From contig JAFGMV010000049.1 in the NCBI GenBank assembly GCA_016927315.1, positions 1 to 64,000 on the forward strand: a stretch of DNA of 64,000 nucleotides. The letters are read 5' to 3'. Made by a program: the position numbers and the translations under genes. Below the pieces are notes generated by a model that worked only from the letters and a program-made list of their open reading frames with translations, had not been told where the DNA came from and did not search any database. Below are positions 17,197 to 26,419 of this stretch, piece by piece (within the stretch, counting starts at the first letter, position 1; each line of letters starts with the position of its first letter). The DNA is from Anaerolineales bacterium (GTDB taxonomy: Bacteria > Chloroflexota > Anaerolineae > Anaerolineales > Villigracilaceae).

Positions 17197-17631
17197 ATGG
17201 AAATTAAAATATCAAAGGTGCTGTTAGCCCAGATACATAAACATGGAGAAAAGGCCTATCCTGATGAAGGAGCGGGATTCTTGTTGGGTAATTATGATCA
17301 AGACCGAAGCGTAACTGCGATCCTGCCAATAAGCAATGCGCGTGAAGATGGCGCCAGGCGTAATCGCTATTTGATCACCCCGGAAGATTACCTGGACGCA
17401 GAACTGGAAGCGGACCGGCGCGGCTTGTGCCTGATCGGTGTCTTCCATTCCCATCCGGATAGTCCGGAGCGACCTTCAGTTTATGACCGTGATTGGGCTC
17501 AGCCGTTTTTTTCATACATCATTACCAGTGTGTATGCTGCCAGGGCGCTTGAATCTCGGAGCTGGCGTTTACGGGATGATCGCTCGCAATTCGTGGAAGA
17601 GGACATTGAAACAGGAGAACGGCATGGATGA
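17197..17631 (+). CDS. mec: JAMM/MPN metalloprotease, Mec-like
   Basis: A 144-residue Zn-protease of the JAMM (MPN+) family. E24 (DEGAGF) and the H84-S-H86-P...S94-x2-D97 motif (HSHPDSPERPSVYD) form the full metal site. In Mycobacterium tuberculosis the homologous Mec+ cuts cysteine from the C-terminus of CysO after CysM has loaded it. Its position between cysM-like and other cysteine genes, with cysO further downstream, supports the same step here. The next gene starts inside its last codons (ATG at 17624, stop ending at 17631), so they are translationally coupled. Confidence 0.87.
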   Translation: MEIKISKVLLAQIHKHGEKAYPDEGAGFLLGNYDQDRSVTAILPISNAREDGARRNRYLITPEDYLDAELEADRRGLCLIGVFHSHPDSPERPSVYDRDWAQPFFSYIITSVYAARALESRSWRLRDDRSQFVEEDIETGERHG

Positions 17632-18118
17632 ACAGCTTAAAAAGGTTGATCATACTGCCCTGGTAATCAACCAGTTGACGGTTATTGTGTTAAATATGTT
17701 GGCATTCATTCTTGATCAACCCTGGCTGGCGCTGTTTGTCGGGTTGGCGCTGCTGGCCGGCACGATTATCGGAAAGCCGGGTTTTGCGTTCCTGTATCGC
17801 TTTATTTTCAAACCGCTTGGTATTGCCAAGCCGCATGTGTTGGCGGATAATCCTGAACCCCATCAGTTTGCTCAGGGATTTGGCAGTGTAGTGATGCTGA
17901 CCGGGGCCGCATTCTTATCAGGTGGTTTTGATATCGCTGGTTGGGGGTTGGTCTGGTTGGTAATCGCCCTGGCGGCGCTGAATGTCTTTGCCGGGTTCTG
18001 TGTTGGTTGTTTTGTGTATTACTGGCTGACCCGTTTGAAAGCGCCGGGATTCAGCAAGTCTCCACCGGAAGGCGCTTATCCGGGCAGGCGTCCAAAAGGG
18101 GCGGATGATGAGTCTTGA
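17624..18118 (+). CDS. DUF4395 family membrane protein
   Basis: A 164-residue protein with four hydrophobic segments (about residues 18-35, 37-52, 88-108 and 110-132) and a VDHTALVINQL start. It matches the pattern of DUF4395 membrane proteins, which often sit beside thioredoxin-like genes. The middle carries conserved-looking EPHQFAQGFG, and the last helix contains a CVGC pair (GFCVGCFVYY) that could take part in thiol redox chemistry. It overlaps the JAMM gene at its start and the thioredoxin gene at its end, so the three products may act together. The function is not established. Confidence 0.8.
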   Translation: MDEQLKKVDHTALVINQLTVIVLNMLAFILDQPWLALFVGLALLAGTIIGKPGFAFLYRFIFKPLGIAKPHVLADNPEPHQFAQGFGSVVMLTGAAFLSGGFDIAGWGLVWLVIALAALNVFAGFCVGCFVYYWLTRLKAPGFSKSPPEGAYPGRRPKGADDES

Positions 18119-18512
18119 TTTGTTAACCCGCCTGGCCTGGGCCTTGGGAATCAGCCTGGTTGGCATAGGTATATATACTGGCATAAACCGCTGGCTGCTT
18201 GCCCGGGTAAACAGCAGTCTCCACGGCCTGGGGAGCAGGGAGCGTCCGGCAATTCTTTATTTTACGTCGCCAGATTGCGCTCCCTGCAAAACAGTTCAGT
18301 GGCCGGCGATTGAATTGCTCAAGGCGCAGTTGGGCGAGGTGTTCGACGTGGTTGAAATCGATGCATCCCGGCATCCTGAACTGGCCAGTCGGTGGGGGGT
18401 ATTGAGTGTGCCGACCACGTTTATACTGGACCAAAAAGGTTCGCCGCGTTTTGTCAACCATGGTGCGGCCCCGGCTCGAAAGCTGCAGTCCCAAATCCGT
18501 GGGTTGATCTGA
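18105..18512 (+). CDS. Membrane-anchored thioredoxin-like protein
   Basis: A 135-residue protein with an N-terminal hydrophobic anchor (residues 9-25) and a thioredoxin domain with active site C58-A-P-C61 ([14 protein letters not shown]) and the cis-Pro loop VLSVPTTF. It overlaps the DUF4395 gene by 14 bases. A plausible role is reducing a disulfide or persulfide connected with sulfur delivery to the CysO carrier, possibly passing electrons through the CVGC pair of the DUF4395 partner; this is inference from position only. Confidence 0.82.
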   Translation: MMSLDLLTRLAWALGISLVGIGIYTGINRWLLARVNSSLHGLGSRERPAILYFTSPDCAPCKTVQWPAIELLKAQLGEVFDVVEIDASRHPELASRWGVLSVPTTFILDQKGSPRFVNHGAAPARKLQSQIRGLI

Positions 18513-18520
18513 GGAAGGGT

Positions 18521-19456
18521 ATGATGAAGATTGCGAATGATATCACTGAGTTGATCGGGAACACCCCCATGGTGCGGCTGCACAGGGTTACGGCTGGATT
18601 GAAGGCGCAGGTTGTTGCGAAACTGGAATATTTCAATCCGGTCCATAGTGTCAAGGACCGTATCGGTGCTGCGATGATCGATGCTGCTGAAAATGCCGGT
18701 CAGATCAAACCGGATACAATCATTCTGGAACCTACCAGCGGTAACACCGGGATCGCCCTGGCGATGGTTTGTGCGGCCCGGGGGTACAGATGCGCACTGG
18801 TAATGCCCGATACTATGAGCCGGGAGCGGCGTATGCTGCTGCGGGCTTTTGGAGCCGAACTGATACTCACGCCGGGAAGCGAAGGGATGAAAGGTTCAAT
18901 CGAAAAAGCGGAAGAATTGGCAGCTGCTGATCCTCGTTATTTCATCCCGATGCAGTTCAGTAACCCGGCGAATCCAGAAATTCACCGGCTGACCACTGCT
19001 GAAGAAATCTGGCATGACACAGAAGGCGAGGCAGATATTCTTGTGTCAGGAGTCGGAACCGGTGGGACGATCACAGGCGCAGGTGAAGCGTTGAAAATCC
19101 ACAAGCCAGGTTTTAAGGTCGTTGCTGTTGAGCCTGAAGGCTCTCCGGTATTATCGGGGGGGAAAAAAGGCGCCCACAAGATTCAGGGAATTGGAGCCGG
19201 CTTCATCCCGGATGTGCTTAATCCTGAAGTGTACGATGAGATCATCCAGGTATCGGATGAAGATGCCATCCGTACCGCCCGCAGAATGGCGGTTGAGGAA
19301 GGACTTCTGGTGGGCATTTCTTCCGGGGCGGCTGTCTGGGCGGCGCTGCAGCTGGCCGGAAGAGATGAAAACAACGGCAAGATGATCGTGGTGATTATCC
19401 CATCCTTCGGGGAGCGTTATTTAAGCACACCTTTATACCAGGACCTGGCGGACTGA
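18521..19456 (+). CDS. cysK: Cysteine synthase A (O-acetylserine sulfhydrylase)
   Basis: About 311 residues, starting [20 protein letters not shown]; the second Met (18524) is an equally good start after GAGGAAGG. The PLP lysine (HSVKDR, K44 or K45 depending on start), [11 protein letters not shown] and [12 protein letters not shown] are all canonical for CysK, giving sulfide-dependent conversion of O-acetylserine to cysteine in the cytoplasm. The serine acetyltransferase that makes the substrate is the next gene. Two cysteine synthases in one operon imply two sulfur routes: free sulfide (this enzyme) and CysO thiocarboxylate (the upstream enzyme). Confidence 0.9.
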   Translation: MMKIANDITELIGNTPMVRLHRVTAGLKAQVVAKLEYFNPVHSVKDRIGAAMIDAAENAGQIKPDTIILEPTSGNTGIALAMVCAARGYRCALVMPDTMSRERRMLLRAFGAELILTPGSEGMKGSIEKAEELAAADPRYFIPMQFSNPANPEIHRLTTAEEIWHDTEGEADILVSGVGTGGTITGAGEALKIHKPGFKVVAVEPEGSPVLSGGKKGAHKIQGIGAGFIPDVLNPEVYDEIIQVSDEDAIRTARRMAVEEGLLVGISSGAAVWAALQLAGRDENNGKMIVVIIPSFGERYLSTPLYQDLAD

Positions 19457-19489
19457 TGCCAGGCCAGGCAAGAAAGAAGTGGAGGGCGC

Positions 19490-20257
19490 ATGTCAGCAGA
19501 TAAAGTGATGGGAAGGTTTGATTTGTTCTGGTGGTTGAAACGCGTCGCAGAAGGGGTGAATGTCTTCAGGGACGACCTGCAGTCAGTCTTTGAGCGCGAT
19601 CCGGCCGCTCGCAGTAAGCTGGAAGTATTGTTATGTTATCCGGGCCTGCACGCAGTCTGGGGTCACCGTATTTCGAGTTGGTTCTGGCGGCGCAAGCTGA
19701 AATTGTTCGGGCGCTGGCTATCGCAGATTACCCGCTCTATCACCGGTATCGAGATTCATCCCGGCGCTAAAGTTGGGCCTCGCTTTTTTATTGACCACGG
19801 TATGGGAGTTGTGATTGGTGAAACGGCTGAAATCGGTTCGGATGTGACCCTTTACCACGGAGTCACTCTGGGAGGAACCAGCCTTGAGAAAGGCAAGCGC
19901 CACCCAACCCTGGGAGACCGGGTGGTAATCGGGGCCGGCGCCAAGGTGTTGGGTGCTATCGAAATTGGTGATGATACCCGTATTGGCGCCAATGCGGTCG
20001 TGGTAAGATCGGTAGCTCCGAATTCTGTGGTAGTGGGCGTACCCGGCAGGAATATCTCCCGGAGTAAGCCTCACTTGCCAACCGATGCCCCCGACCTGGA
20101 CCATACGGCTTTGCCGGATTTAATTGGGACTTCCCTGGCAGCCCTGGTCGAAAGGGTGGATACCCTCGAAAGCCGCATCGATGTACGCCAGGCCTCCGGC
20201 GTACATCACTATACTCCGGTGGAAGGGGTCTGGCCGGGGGATGATTTTTCGATTTGA
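19490..20257 (+). CDS. cysE: Serine O-acetyltransferase
   Basis: A 255-residue left-handed beta-helix acetyltransferase. Hexapeptide repeats run from about residue 85 to 180 ([33 protein letters not shown] in spaced form), with the catalytic His in FFIDHGMG and [10 protein letters not shown] following. It acetylates serine with acetyl-CoA to give O-acetylserine for CysK. The C-terminus carries an extra acidic and helical tail of about 50 residues ([12 protein letters not shown]) ending near WPGDDFSI; a C-terminal Ile is typical of CysE proteins that bind CysK, and this one also ends in Ile. Confidence 0.9.
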   Translation: MSADKVMGRFDLFWWLKRVAEGVNVFRDDLQSVFERDPAARSKLEVLLCYPGLHAVWGHRISSWFWRRKLKLFGRWLSQITRSITGIEIHPGAKVGPRFFIDHGMGVVIGETAEIGSDVTLYHGVTLGGTSLEKGKRHPTLGDRVVIGAGAKVLGAIEIGDDTRIGANAVVVRSVAPNSVVVGVPGRNISRSKPHLPTDAPDLDHTALPDLIGTSLAALVERVDTLESRIDVRQASGVHHYTPVEGVWPGDDFSI

Positions 20258-20314
20258 TTTTTACACACGACAGCCTTGCATGGATCAGATTCTATTCAAA
20301 GAAGGATTATTGAT

Positions 20315-20587
20315 ATGTCGATAATTAAAATTCCGACCCCATTACGCCCGTATACCGACGGTAAGAGCAAGGTCACAGTCGGCGGCGGCAGTGTTTCTGA
20401 AGCGCTGGCCTCCCTGGTTGAGCAGCACCCCTCTTTAAAACCCCACCTTTACAGTGATGAAAATGAAATCCGTCCCTTTGTTAATGTTTTTATTGGTAAG
20501 GACAACATTAAGGCACTGGATGGATATAATACAGCCATTGAAGAGGATGCTGAATTAATGATCATCCCCTCAATTGCAGGGGGTTAA
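20315..20587 (+). CDS. cysO: Sulfur carrier protein, CysO/ThiS/MoaD-like
   Basis: A 90-residue ubiquitin-fold protein starting MSIIKIPTPLRPYTDG and ending SIAGG, the free Gly-Gly tail that is adenylated and converted to a thiocarboxylate. The start follows GAAGGA. Between cysE and an E1-like activator with a rhodanese domain, and in an operon with a JAMM protease and CysM-like synthase, it fits CysO of the Mycobacterium cysteine pathway better than ThiS or MoaD, whose partners are absent here. Confidence 0.88.
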   Translation: MSIIKIPTPLRPYTDGKSKVTVGGGSVSEALASLVEQHPSLKPHLYSDENEIRPFVNVFIGKDNIKALDGYNTAIEEDAELMIIPSIAGG

Positions 20588-20618
20588 TGACCGGTAAACC
20601 AATGACCAGGAGGACGCT

Positions 20619-21773
20619 ATGCTTGCGGAACTGACCCATGAAGAGATCTTGCGTTATTCCCGCCACCTGCTTATCCCTGAGGTTGGGCTGGATGGGCAAA
20701 AAAGGCTCAAGAACTCATCGGTCCTGTTGATCGGCACCGGGGGCCTCGGATCTCCGGCGGCGCTGTACCTGGCCGCAGCTGGAATTGGGCGCATTGGCCT
20801 GGTTGATTTCGATGTGGTCGATCCATCAAACCTGCAGCGTCAGATCATTCACGGGACGAGTACGGTCAACCATTTGAAGGTTGAAAGCGCCCGGTCCCGT
20901 ATGTTGGACTTGAATCCCGATATCCAGGTGGAGATTCATAACCAACCATTCACATCAGATAACGCTTTCAGTATTGCGGCAGAGTATGATTTGTTGATCG
21001 ACGGAACCGACAACTTCCCGACCCGCTACCTGACCAATGATGTCTGTGTATTATTGGGGAAGCCGAATGTTTATGGTTCTATATACCGCTTTGATGGGCA
21101 GGCCAGTGTGTTTTATGCCCGGAAAGGACCTTGCTATCGCTGCCTGTTCCCGGAACCGCCGCCGCCCGGGCTGGTTCCCTCCTGTGCTGAAGGAGGGGTC
21201 CTGGGAGTGCTACCCGGTACTATTGGGACAATCCAGGCAACGGAAGCAATTAAAGTACTGCTTGGCATTGGTGAACCTTTGATCGGGAAATTGCTGCTGT
21301 ACAATGCCCTGGAAATGTCTTTTGAGTATGTTAATTTACAGAAGAACCCGAACTGTAAAATTTGCGGCCAGAATCCTGAGATCACGCAGTTGATCGATTA
21401 TGAGGAGTTCTGCGGAATACCGGGATATGATCACAACGAGCGGGCTGGCGGTTATGGGTGGGATATTAGCGCGGTCGAGTTGTCGACGATGATGGCGAAT
21501 GGAACCATACCGTTCCTGCTTGATGTCCGGGAACCGCATGAACTGCAAATTTCGGCCATCGACGGGGCTGTCAATATTCCGCTGGGCGCCCTGGCTGCTC
21601 GTCTTTCTGAACTTGATTCCTCCCGGGAGACGATTGTTATTTGCAAGGCCGGTACTCGTTCAGCGCGTGCATTGGAACTGCTTCTTTCTGCCGGATTTAA
21701 AAGGACAAAGAACCTGCAGGGAGGGATTAATGCCTGGGCGCGGGATGTAGATCCAGGGCTGCCGCAGTACTAG
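20619..21773 (+). CDS. moeZ: E1-like sulfur-carrier adenylyltransferase with rhodanese domain
   Basis: A 384-residue MoeZ/MoeBR-type protein. The E1 part (about residues 1-265) has the nucleotide loop GTGGLGSPAALYLA, DFDVVDPSNLQRQ, and zinc cysteines in CYRCLFP and CKICG. The rhodanese domain (about 285-384) has the persulfide cysteine in ICKAGTRSA. It should adenylate the Gly-Gly end of the CysO-like protein and transfer sulfur to form the thiocarboxylate, as MoeZ does for CysO in Mycobacterium tuberculosis. Last gene of the cysteine operon. Confidence 0.9.
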   Translation: MLAELTHEEILRYSRHLLIPEVGLDGQKRLKNSSVLLIGTGGLGSPAALYLAAAGIGRIGLVDFDVVDPSNLQRQIIHGTSTVNHLKVESARSRMLDLNPDIQVEIHNQPFTSDNAFSIAAEYDLLIDGTDNFPTRYLTNDVCVLLGKPNVYGSIYRFDGQASVFYARKGPCYRCLFPEPPPPGLVPSCAEGGVLGVLPGTIGTIQATEAIKVLLGIGEPLIGKLLLYNALEMSFEYVNLQKNPNCKICGQNPEITQLIDYEEFCGIPGYDHNERAGGYGWDISAVELSTMMANGTIPFLLDVREPHELQISAIDGAVNIPLGALAARLSELDSSRETIVICKAGTRSARALELLLSAGFKRTKNLQGGINAWARDVDPGLPQY

Positions 21774-21783
21774 GAGCATTGTG

Positions 21784-22176
21784 ATGCCGGAAAATAAAGC
21801 CGCGCTACCCAACTGAGTGTGACAGATTTTCTGGATAGTATCGCTGATGATCAAGAGCGTTTGCATAGCTATTGAATCCTGGAACTCATGCAGGCAGTCA
21901 CGAACCTGGCGCCAATGATGTGGGGCGATTCGATCATTGGTTTTGGCAGCAAGCATTACCAATATACAAGCGGATGAGAAGGCGCTATGGCCTTGACGGG
22001 CTTACCCCGCGCAAACAAACCTGACGCTTTATATGATTTCAGGGTTTGAAGTTTGCAGACAACTGCTGGAAAAACTTGGTAAGTACAAGACCGGCAAGTC
22101 TTGTTTGTTTATCAAACACCTGGCAGATAATAGCGAGGAGGTACTCAAATATCTGCACCAGGGCAATCGGATCTAA
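21784..22176 (+). pseudogene. Decayed DUF1801-domain gene
   Basis: Pieces of a DUF1801 protein can be read in order but in more than one frame: TQLSVTDFLDSIADDQ, ELMQAVTNLAPMMWGDSIIGFGS, then NLTLYMISGFE and LEKLGKYKTGKSCLFIKHLAD ending at a TAA. A one-base shift near 21810, in-frame TGA codons at 21873-21875 and 21975-21977, and another frameshift near 22010 break it. The family's role is poorly known (YdhG/YjhQ-like). Clear recent decay of a single-copy gene. Confidence 0.8.
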
Positions 22177-22241
22177 ATTTGCTCTCCAATTTTCGGATAT
22201 ACTGATAGAATGAAGCCATATTGATGATATGGAGGTTCAGG

Positions 22242-22691
22242 ATGGATAATCTGGCAGCTGGCATCATACTTGGCGTTGTCATAATAATCATGGTCGTCAT
22301 TTATTTTGTGTTGAAACGCAGCGCCTCGCGGGTGGACCTGAGTAATACCCCAGAGGGAGAGAAGCCAGAATGGATGAAGGCAATGCCCCCGGAAGAGACC
22401 CTCAAAGCTGCACTGGCTGACGGTGAAGGAATACCCTTATTCGACTATGATGAAGGCGAACGAATAGCTGCGCCGTTTGCAGAGCAGGTTGAAGATATCC
22501 TCAGGGATATGTTACAAAAGGATACCGACTTGAAAGCGTATGATGTCGATTTTGGAACAGCTGAAGGGGGTGATCTGAATTTTTATGTTAATGGCGAGGT
22601 ATATCGGACTGTGTCAGAAATCCCGGTTGAAGGGCTGCGGCAGGCGATCACTGAAGCGGTTAACAAGTATAATCAGCGGCCGAGAAACTGA
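22242..22691 (+). CDS. Membrane-anchored hypothetical protein
   Basis: 149 residues starting MDNLAAGII after GGAGG. One N-terminal transmembrane helix (residues 5-26), then a short basic segment and a soluble acidic domain that contains PEWMKAMPPEETLKAAL and a helical, alpha/beta-looking C-terminus (DFGTAEGGDLNFYVNGEVY). Type II topology or N-out anchor is possible. No family recognised. It stands alone, ending before a bidirectional-looking terminator. Confidence 0.7.
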   Translation: MDNLAAGIILGVVIIIMVVIYFVLKRSASRVDLSNTPEGEKPEWMKAMPPEETLKAALADGEGIPLFDYDEGERIAAPFAEQVEDILRDMLQKDTDLKAYDVDFGTAEGGDLNFYVNGEVYRTVSEIPVEGLRQAITEAVNKYNQRPRN

Positions 22692-22838
22692 TACCGTTTT
22701 TTTGCTTGGAAAAATTTATATTTCAAGAATGATCAGGGGATAAGATCGACCCTGCTTTACTTGGCGATTTTTTATTGTACCTTTCCTTGTTGATTGTTTC
22801 CCTATGGGATAAATAACATGGAATTCGATTTTGTTTGG

Positions 22839-22875
22839 AAAAAGGCGATATGGTTTCAAACCCACGCCGCCTTTT
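22839..22875 (-). terminator. Hairpin terminator for the DUF3597 gene
   Basis: AAAAGGCG (22840-22847) pairs with CGCCTTTT (22868-22875), with an inner palindrome GGTTTCAAACC (22852-22862). On the minus strand it is followed by TTTTTCC. It lies 27 bases after the stop of the DUF3597 gene and could also stop plus-strand transcripts. Confidence 0.5.
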
Positions 22876-22901
22876 CTGTCTTCTTACGGGATCATCCGCA
22901 A

Positions 22902-23315
22902 TCAATCAAGCAGTTCTTTGGGGATGTTCCCGCCGTTTTCGGCGATCTTTTGCAGGACGGTCTTGTGCAGCCAGACATTCATCTTGGCATAGTCGCCGCC
23001 CATCAGGTCTGCGGGGCAGCCGAGTTCGGTGGCCAGTTCTTTGCGAGCGTCCAAACTGTTGTCGAGATCAAGCAGTTTTAGCAGGTCTACGATCGAGACT
23101 TTCCAATCTAAGCCACTGCCGCCGGCTTTTTTCTCCAACTGGCTGACGACATCGACAACTTCGACGGCAGCAGGTTTGGCGATGATCGGTTTGTTGGGGG
23201 TTGGCATTGAGCCGGTGGGTTTCCCGGAGATTTGTTTCTTGACGGCTGCCTTGGGAGCTTCTTCGGTTTTTTTCTTGAGACCGAGTTTGGTTAAAATGTT
23301 ATTAAACATGCCCAT
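22902..23315 (-). CDS. DUF3597 domain-containing protein
   Basis: 137 residues starting MGMFNNILTKLGLKKK, after AAAGGA. The N-terminal half is basic and low-complexity (K/P/A-rich); the C-terminal domain (about residues 58-137) reads VDVVSQLEKKA...LDWKVSIVDLLKLLDLDNSLDARKELA...LGCP, the DUF3597 pattern found in small bacterial proteins with phosphopantetheine-carrier-like size but no known activity. No signal peptide. Function unknown. Confidence 0.8.
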   Translation of the reverse strand: MGMFNNILTKLGLKKKTEEAPKAAVKKQISGKPTGSMPTPNKPIIAKPAAVEVVDVVSQLEKKAGGSGLDWKVSIVDLLKLLDLDNSLDARKELATELGCPADLMGGDYAKMNVWLHKTVLQKIAENGGNIPKELLD

Positions 23316-23435
23316 GTTGTGGATCCTTTCATTATTATAGGAAGGTTGGTCAATAGAATGTAACTTTATTATATCAAAGGTATGCAATCTATATGTTACT
23401 CTTTTGTTAGAAACTGTCATCAGGAATATTAGAAA

Positions 23436-23753
23436 ATGAGTGATTTGATAAAGAGATCTGGCGCCGACTGGGTCCGATATTCTATGGATTACGCTGACCC
23501 AAGAGAATTCAGGAGAACGATGGAAAGAATTTGTGTTTTGTGTTACCGGTCCAGGCGGCAGCCCGGACTACTACACTGATGTGGAAGAAATTGGGCAGAT
23601 TTTTGCGGAAAGAGACCTGGTACCGGGCATAGTGGGGAAAAAATCAGGACCTTGGGTGGAATTGCCAGGACTCTGTTGGACTTCTGTGGGGATGTGATCG
23701 AGATTTTATTGACTCACGAATGTTACAGGGTGCTGCGAAAATATCTGAACTGA
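23436..23753 (+). pseudogene. Frameshifted remnant of an unrecognised gene
   Basis: Three overlapping frames give protein-like pieces in order: SDLIKRSGADWVRYSMDYAD, then WKEFVFCVTGPGGSPDYYTD...IFAERDLVPG, then RTLGGIARTLLDFCGDVIEIL ending RKYLN. At least two frame changes (near 23520 and 23645) are needed to join them, giving a protein of about 105 residues. The family is not recognised. Coding-like composition and order make a chance series unlikely, but this rests on reading by eye. Confidence 0.5.
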
Positions 23754-23937
23754 AATTCTGATTTTTAAAGGCGCTTTACTGAATCCAAGTTTAGATATTT
23801 ATGCAAGAAGCAGTAGTTGTATCTAGAGGTGCTTTGTCCTATACTTGGATAAGTATTCATTCACAGCATTGATCATGGAAATGTTCTTCAAGTCAGAGAA
23901 AAGAGTAGCGACCAATCACTCAGAGAGAGAAGATGAG

Positions 23938-25134
23938 ATGCAGTTGATAACGCTCGATATACGAACATTGAGTTTTGTTACCACCAGCGTGGCTGCTATT
24001 TATGGATTTGGAATGTTAGCATTCAGTTTGTTGCAACCCAGATTTAGAGGGTTTTTTCTGCTGGCCTTGGCAAACGGAACCTTCGCAATCGGGTTATTTT
24101 TTCTCGGGTACCGGGAAATTCTGTCTGATGTTGTAACAATAATTGCAGCCAACATATGCATCCTATCTGGTCATGCCCTTTATTATGAGGCGATCAGGAA
24201 ATGTTTTGGCGAAGAGCGCATCAATCCAATCAGCCCGGCGATCATGGTGGTAACTCTTGTTCTACTCTATCGCTTCACTTATTCGGCGCCCTCGATTAAC
24301 AAACGAATTATATTGCTTTCTGCAATGGGAGCATTATTTGCCGTTTTGAGTTTACTGGAATTTATTCGAAAAACACCAGATTACCTGCGAGTACCTGGCG
24401 GGATGACGGCGGTGGTTTTTGCAGTTTCTTGTGTCTTTCAACTATTCCGCCTCGGAACGACCATCAAAGAAGGTCAGATCGCTTCTTTTATGGATGCTGG
24501 TGAAACGCATGCGTATGCCTTATTCCTGATGATTGTGCTGATTTCTGGTTCAACCTTTGGTTTGGTTTGGATGGCCAGCGGCCGGCTTGAGTATGAGATG
24601 ACCCGCCTTGCCACCCTGGACCAACTCACAAAGGTGTTGAATCGCCGGGGATTGGAAGACGCTGCGTTACAGGAATTTTCAAAATTAAACCGGGAGGAAG
24701 AAGACCTTGGCATCATCTTTGCTGATATCGATCATTTTAAATCCCTGAATGACCGTTACGGACACCGGATCGGGGATGAAGTGCTGACAGTCTTTGCATC
24801 CTTGGTGCGCAAAGAACTGCGATTGCATGACATTTTTGGCCGGATTGGGGGGGAAGAGTTCGTGATCTTACTGCCAGACACTTCCTTTTCGAACAGCCTG
24901 GAAACAGCAGAGAGGCTGCGGGAGATGGTTGAAAAGATGTGCTTCGAGATGGAAGGAAATGAGATCTATATGACGGCCAGCTTTGGCGTCGCGATGTTCA
25001 CCCAACAGGCCAATTCATTGGAAAAAATGATTTCTTGCGCAGATAAAGCTCTTTATCATTCCAAGCGGGAAGGGCGAAACAAGGTGTCATATTTCATGTC
25101 AGAAAATGGCAGACCGGTCTTATATACTTCCTGA
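23938..25134 (+). CDS. Membrane diguanylate cyclase (GGDEF)
   Basis: 398 residues from MQLITLDIRTLSF; an in-frame upstream extension of up to 31 residues is possible but hydrophilic and less likely. About seven hydrophobic segments fill residues 10-210, followed by a linker and a GGDEF domain (about 225-390) with the active site RIGGEEFVILLPD. The RxxD inhibitory site is present five residues before it (RLHD), so product feedback by c-di-GMP is expected. It condenses two GTP into c-di-GMP at the inner membrane face. No EAL domain. Stands alone. Confidence 0.88.
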   Translation: MQLITLDIRTLSFVTTSVAAIYGFGMLAFSLLQPRFRGFFLLALANGTFAIGLFFLGYREILSDVVTIIAANICILSGHALYYEAIRKCFGEERINPISPAIMVVTLVLLYRFTYSAPSINKRIILLSAMGALFAVLSLLEFIRKTPDYLRVPGGMTAVVFAVSCVFQLFRLGTTIKEGQIASFMDAGETHAYALFLMIVLISGSTFGLVWMASGRLEYEMTRLATLDQLTKVLNRRGLEDAALQEFSKLNREEEDLGIIFADIDHFKSLNDRYGHRIGDEVLTVFASLVRKELRLHDIFGRIGGEEFVILLPDTSFSNSLETAERLREMVEKMCFEMEGNEIYMTASFGVAMFTQQANSLEKMISCADKALYHSKREGRNKVSYFMSENGRPVLYTS

Positions 25135-25281
25135 TTTTTTGGTGTGCTTGTAAATAATTGTTACCTGGATAGCGGAAGATTATTTTTGCCTTCCTGGATT
25201 GTAAAGAAACTTCTTTTTCTGGCCGCCCCGCAGACATTCTTGCAAATGTGTTTTGTCTTTTTGAATGATTTCCTGAATGCA

Positions 25282-26391
25282 TCAGCTTAACGCTGATTGG
25301 GTGTGATCCATTTCGGACGGTGAGGTGAGGCGGGCAATCACACTTTTTATAACGGCGACCGATCGGTTGTATTCATCGATGGAAATATGTTCATCTGGTG
25401 TATGATCCAGGGACGAATCACCGGGGCCGTACACCACCATTGGACAGCGCCATACCGGGCCGACAATATTCAGGTCGGCTGTTCCGGTCTTATAAACAAA
25501 GCCAGGTCGCTCCCCCTGCTCCCGAATAGCAGACAAGAAAGCCCGCACAACGATTGAATTCTTATCACAGGCATAAGCGGGGATAGGATAACCTTTTTCT
25601 TTGGTAGATACATTCCGTGGGTCGCAAATCTCACGAATCTTACGATACCATTGGTCCGGGGCGAACTCGACAGGCAGGCGTCCCCCAACACTTAACCGGG
25701 CGTTTTGTTCAAACTCATCATCGACCGAATGCATGCCTCGCAGCGTAAGCAAGATTTTCTCGAAGATGCGATTCTTATCCTGATTGTATTTGTCCACCCA
25801 TCCGGCGATTTCATTCCAGGCGCTTACTACTGCTTCGCAAGCGCTTTCCTGGCCGCTGGCCGTGTGCGACATTTTTCGTTTTGCCATCAGGTCTGCCCAG
25901 GCTGCTCCCTTGTAGCCCAGGGTGACTCGATTCCAACCGCTGGGTTCGCCAATAATGGCATAGTCTGGATTATAGCGGCCGGTCACACCGCGGGCGCCGA
26001 TTGAATCACGTTCTTCATCGATGGCGCCGATCACTACCAACTGCCAGCCTTCAATTTGTCCGCCCTGGGAAGCTGCGTCTGTAAAAGCGGCCAGCGGTCC
26101 TTTGGCATCCACACTGCCGCGACCGTATAGTACCAGATTACCAGGCTGGATTTCTTCGAGGCGGACTGGAATTTCACCGGGTACAGTGTCGATATGTCCA
26201 AGCAAGACAAGTTGGCGAGGGCCCTTTCCGATTAATCCGACTGCATTTCCGGTTTCATCAATGTTGGCAGTTTCAAACCCCAAAGACCGCATTCGCTCGA
26301 CCAGCCAGGTGACCGCCCCGCTCTCTTCCCCGGATGGGCCATATTGTGAGACCAGACCGATCAGGGTTTCTGCATTGTGACTTTCTGCCAT
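25282..26391 (-). CDS. lysK: [LysW]-lysine/[LysW]-ornithine hydrolase
   Basis: A 369-residue M20-family Zn-hydrolase. LLGHIDTVPG (H66, D68), RGSVDAKGPLAAF and the catalytic glutamates in IGAIDEERDSIGARG are in place. In LysW-based pathways this enzyme releases lysine or ornithine from the C-terminal glutamate of LysW. It is the last gene of the 13-kb arginine operon, following lysJ by 28 bases with an AAGGAG ribosome site. Because no acetyl-cycle genes (argJ, argA) occur here and a second LysX lies in the lysine operon, it probably serves both pathways. Confidence 0.87.
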   Translation of the reverse strand: MAESHNAETLIGLVSQYGPSGEESGAVTWLVERMRSLGFETANIDETGNAVGLIGKGPRQLVLLGHIDTVPGEIPVRLEEIQPGNLVLYGRGSVDAKGPLAAFTDAASQGGQIEGWQLVVIGAIDEERDSIGARGVTGRYNPDYAIIGEPSGWNRVTLGYKGAAWADLMAKRKMSHTASGQESACEAVVSAWNEIAGWVDKYNQDKNRIFEKILLTLRGMHSVDDEFEQNARLSVGGRLPVEFAPDQWYRKIREICDPRNVSTKEKGYPIPAYACDKNSIVVRAFLSAIREQGERPGFVYKTGTADLNIVGPVWRCPMVVYGPGDSSLDHTPDEHISIDEYNRSVAVIKSVIARLTSPSEMDHTQSALS

Positions 26392-26419
26392 AATAGGAAC
26401 TCCTTATTAGCCGGTCAGA

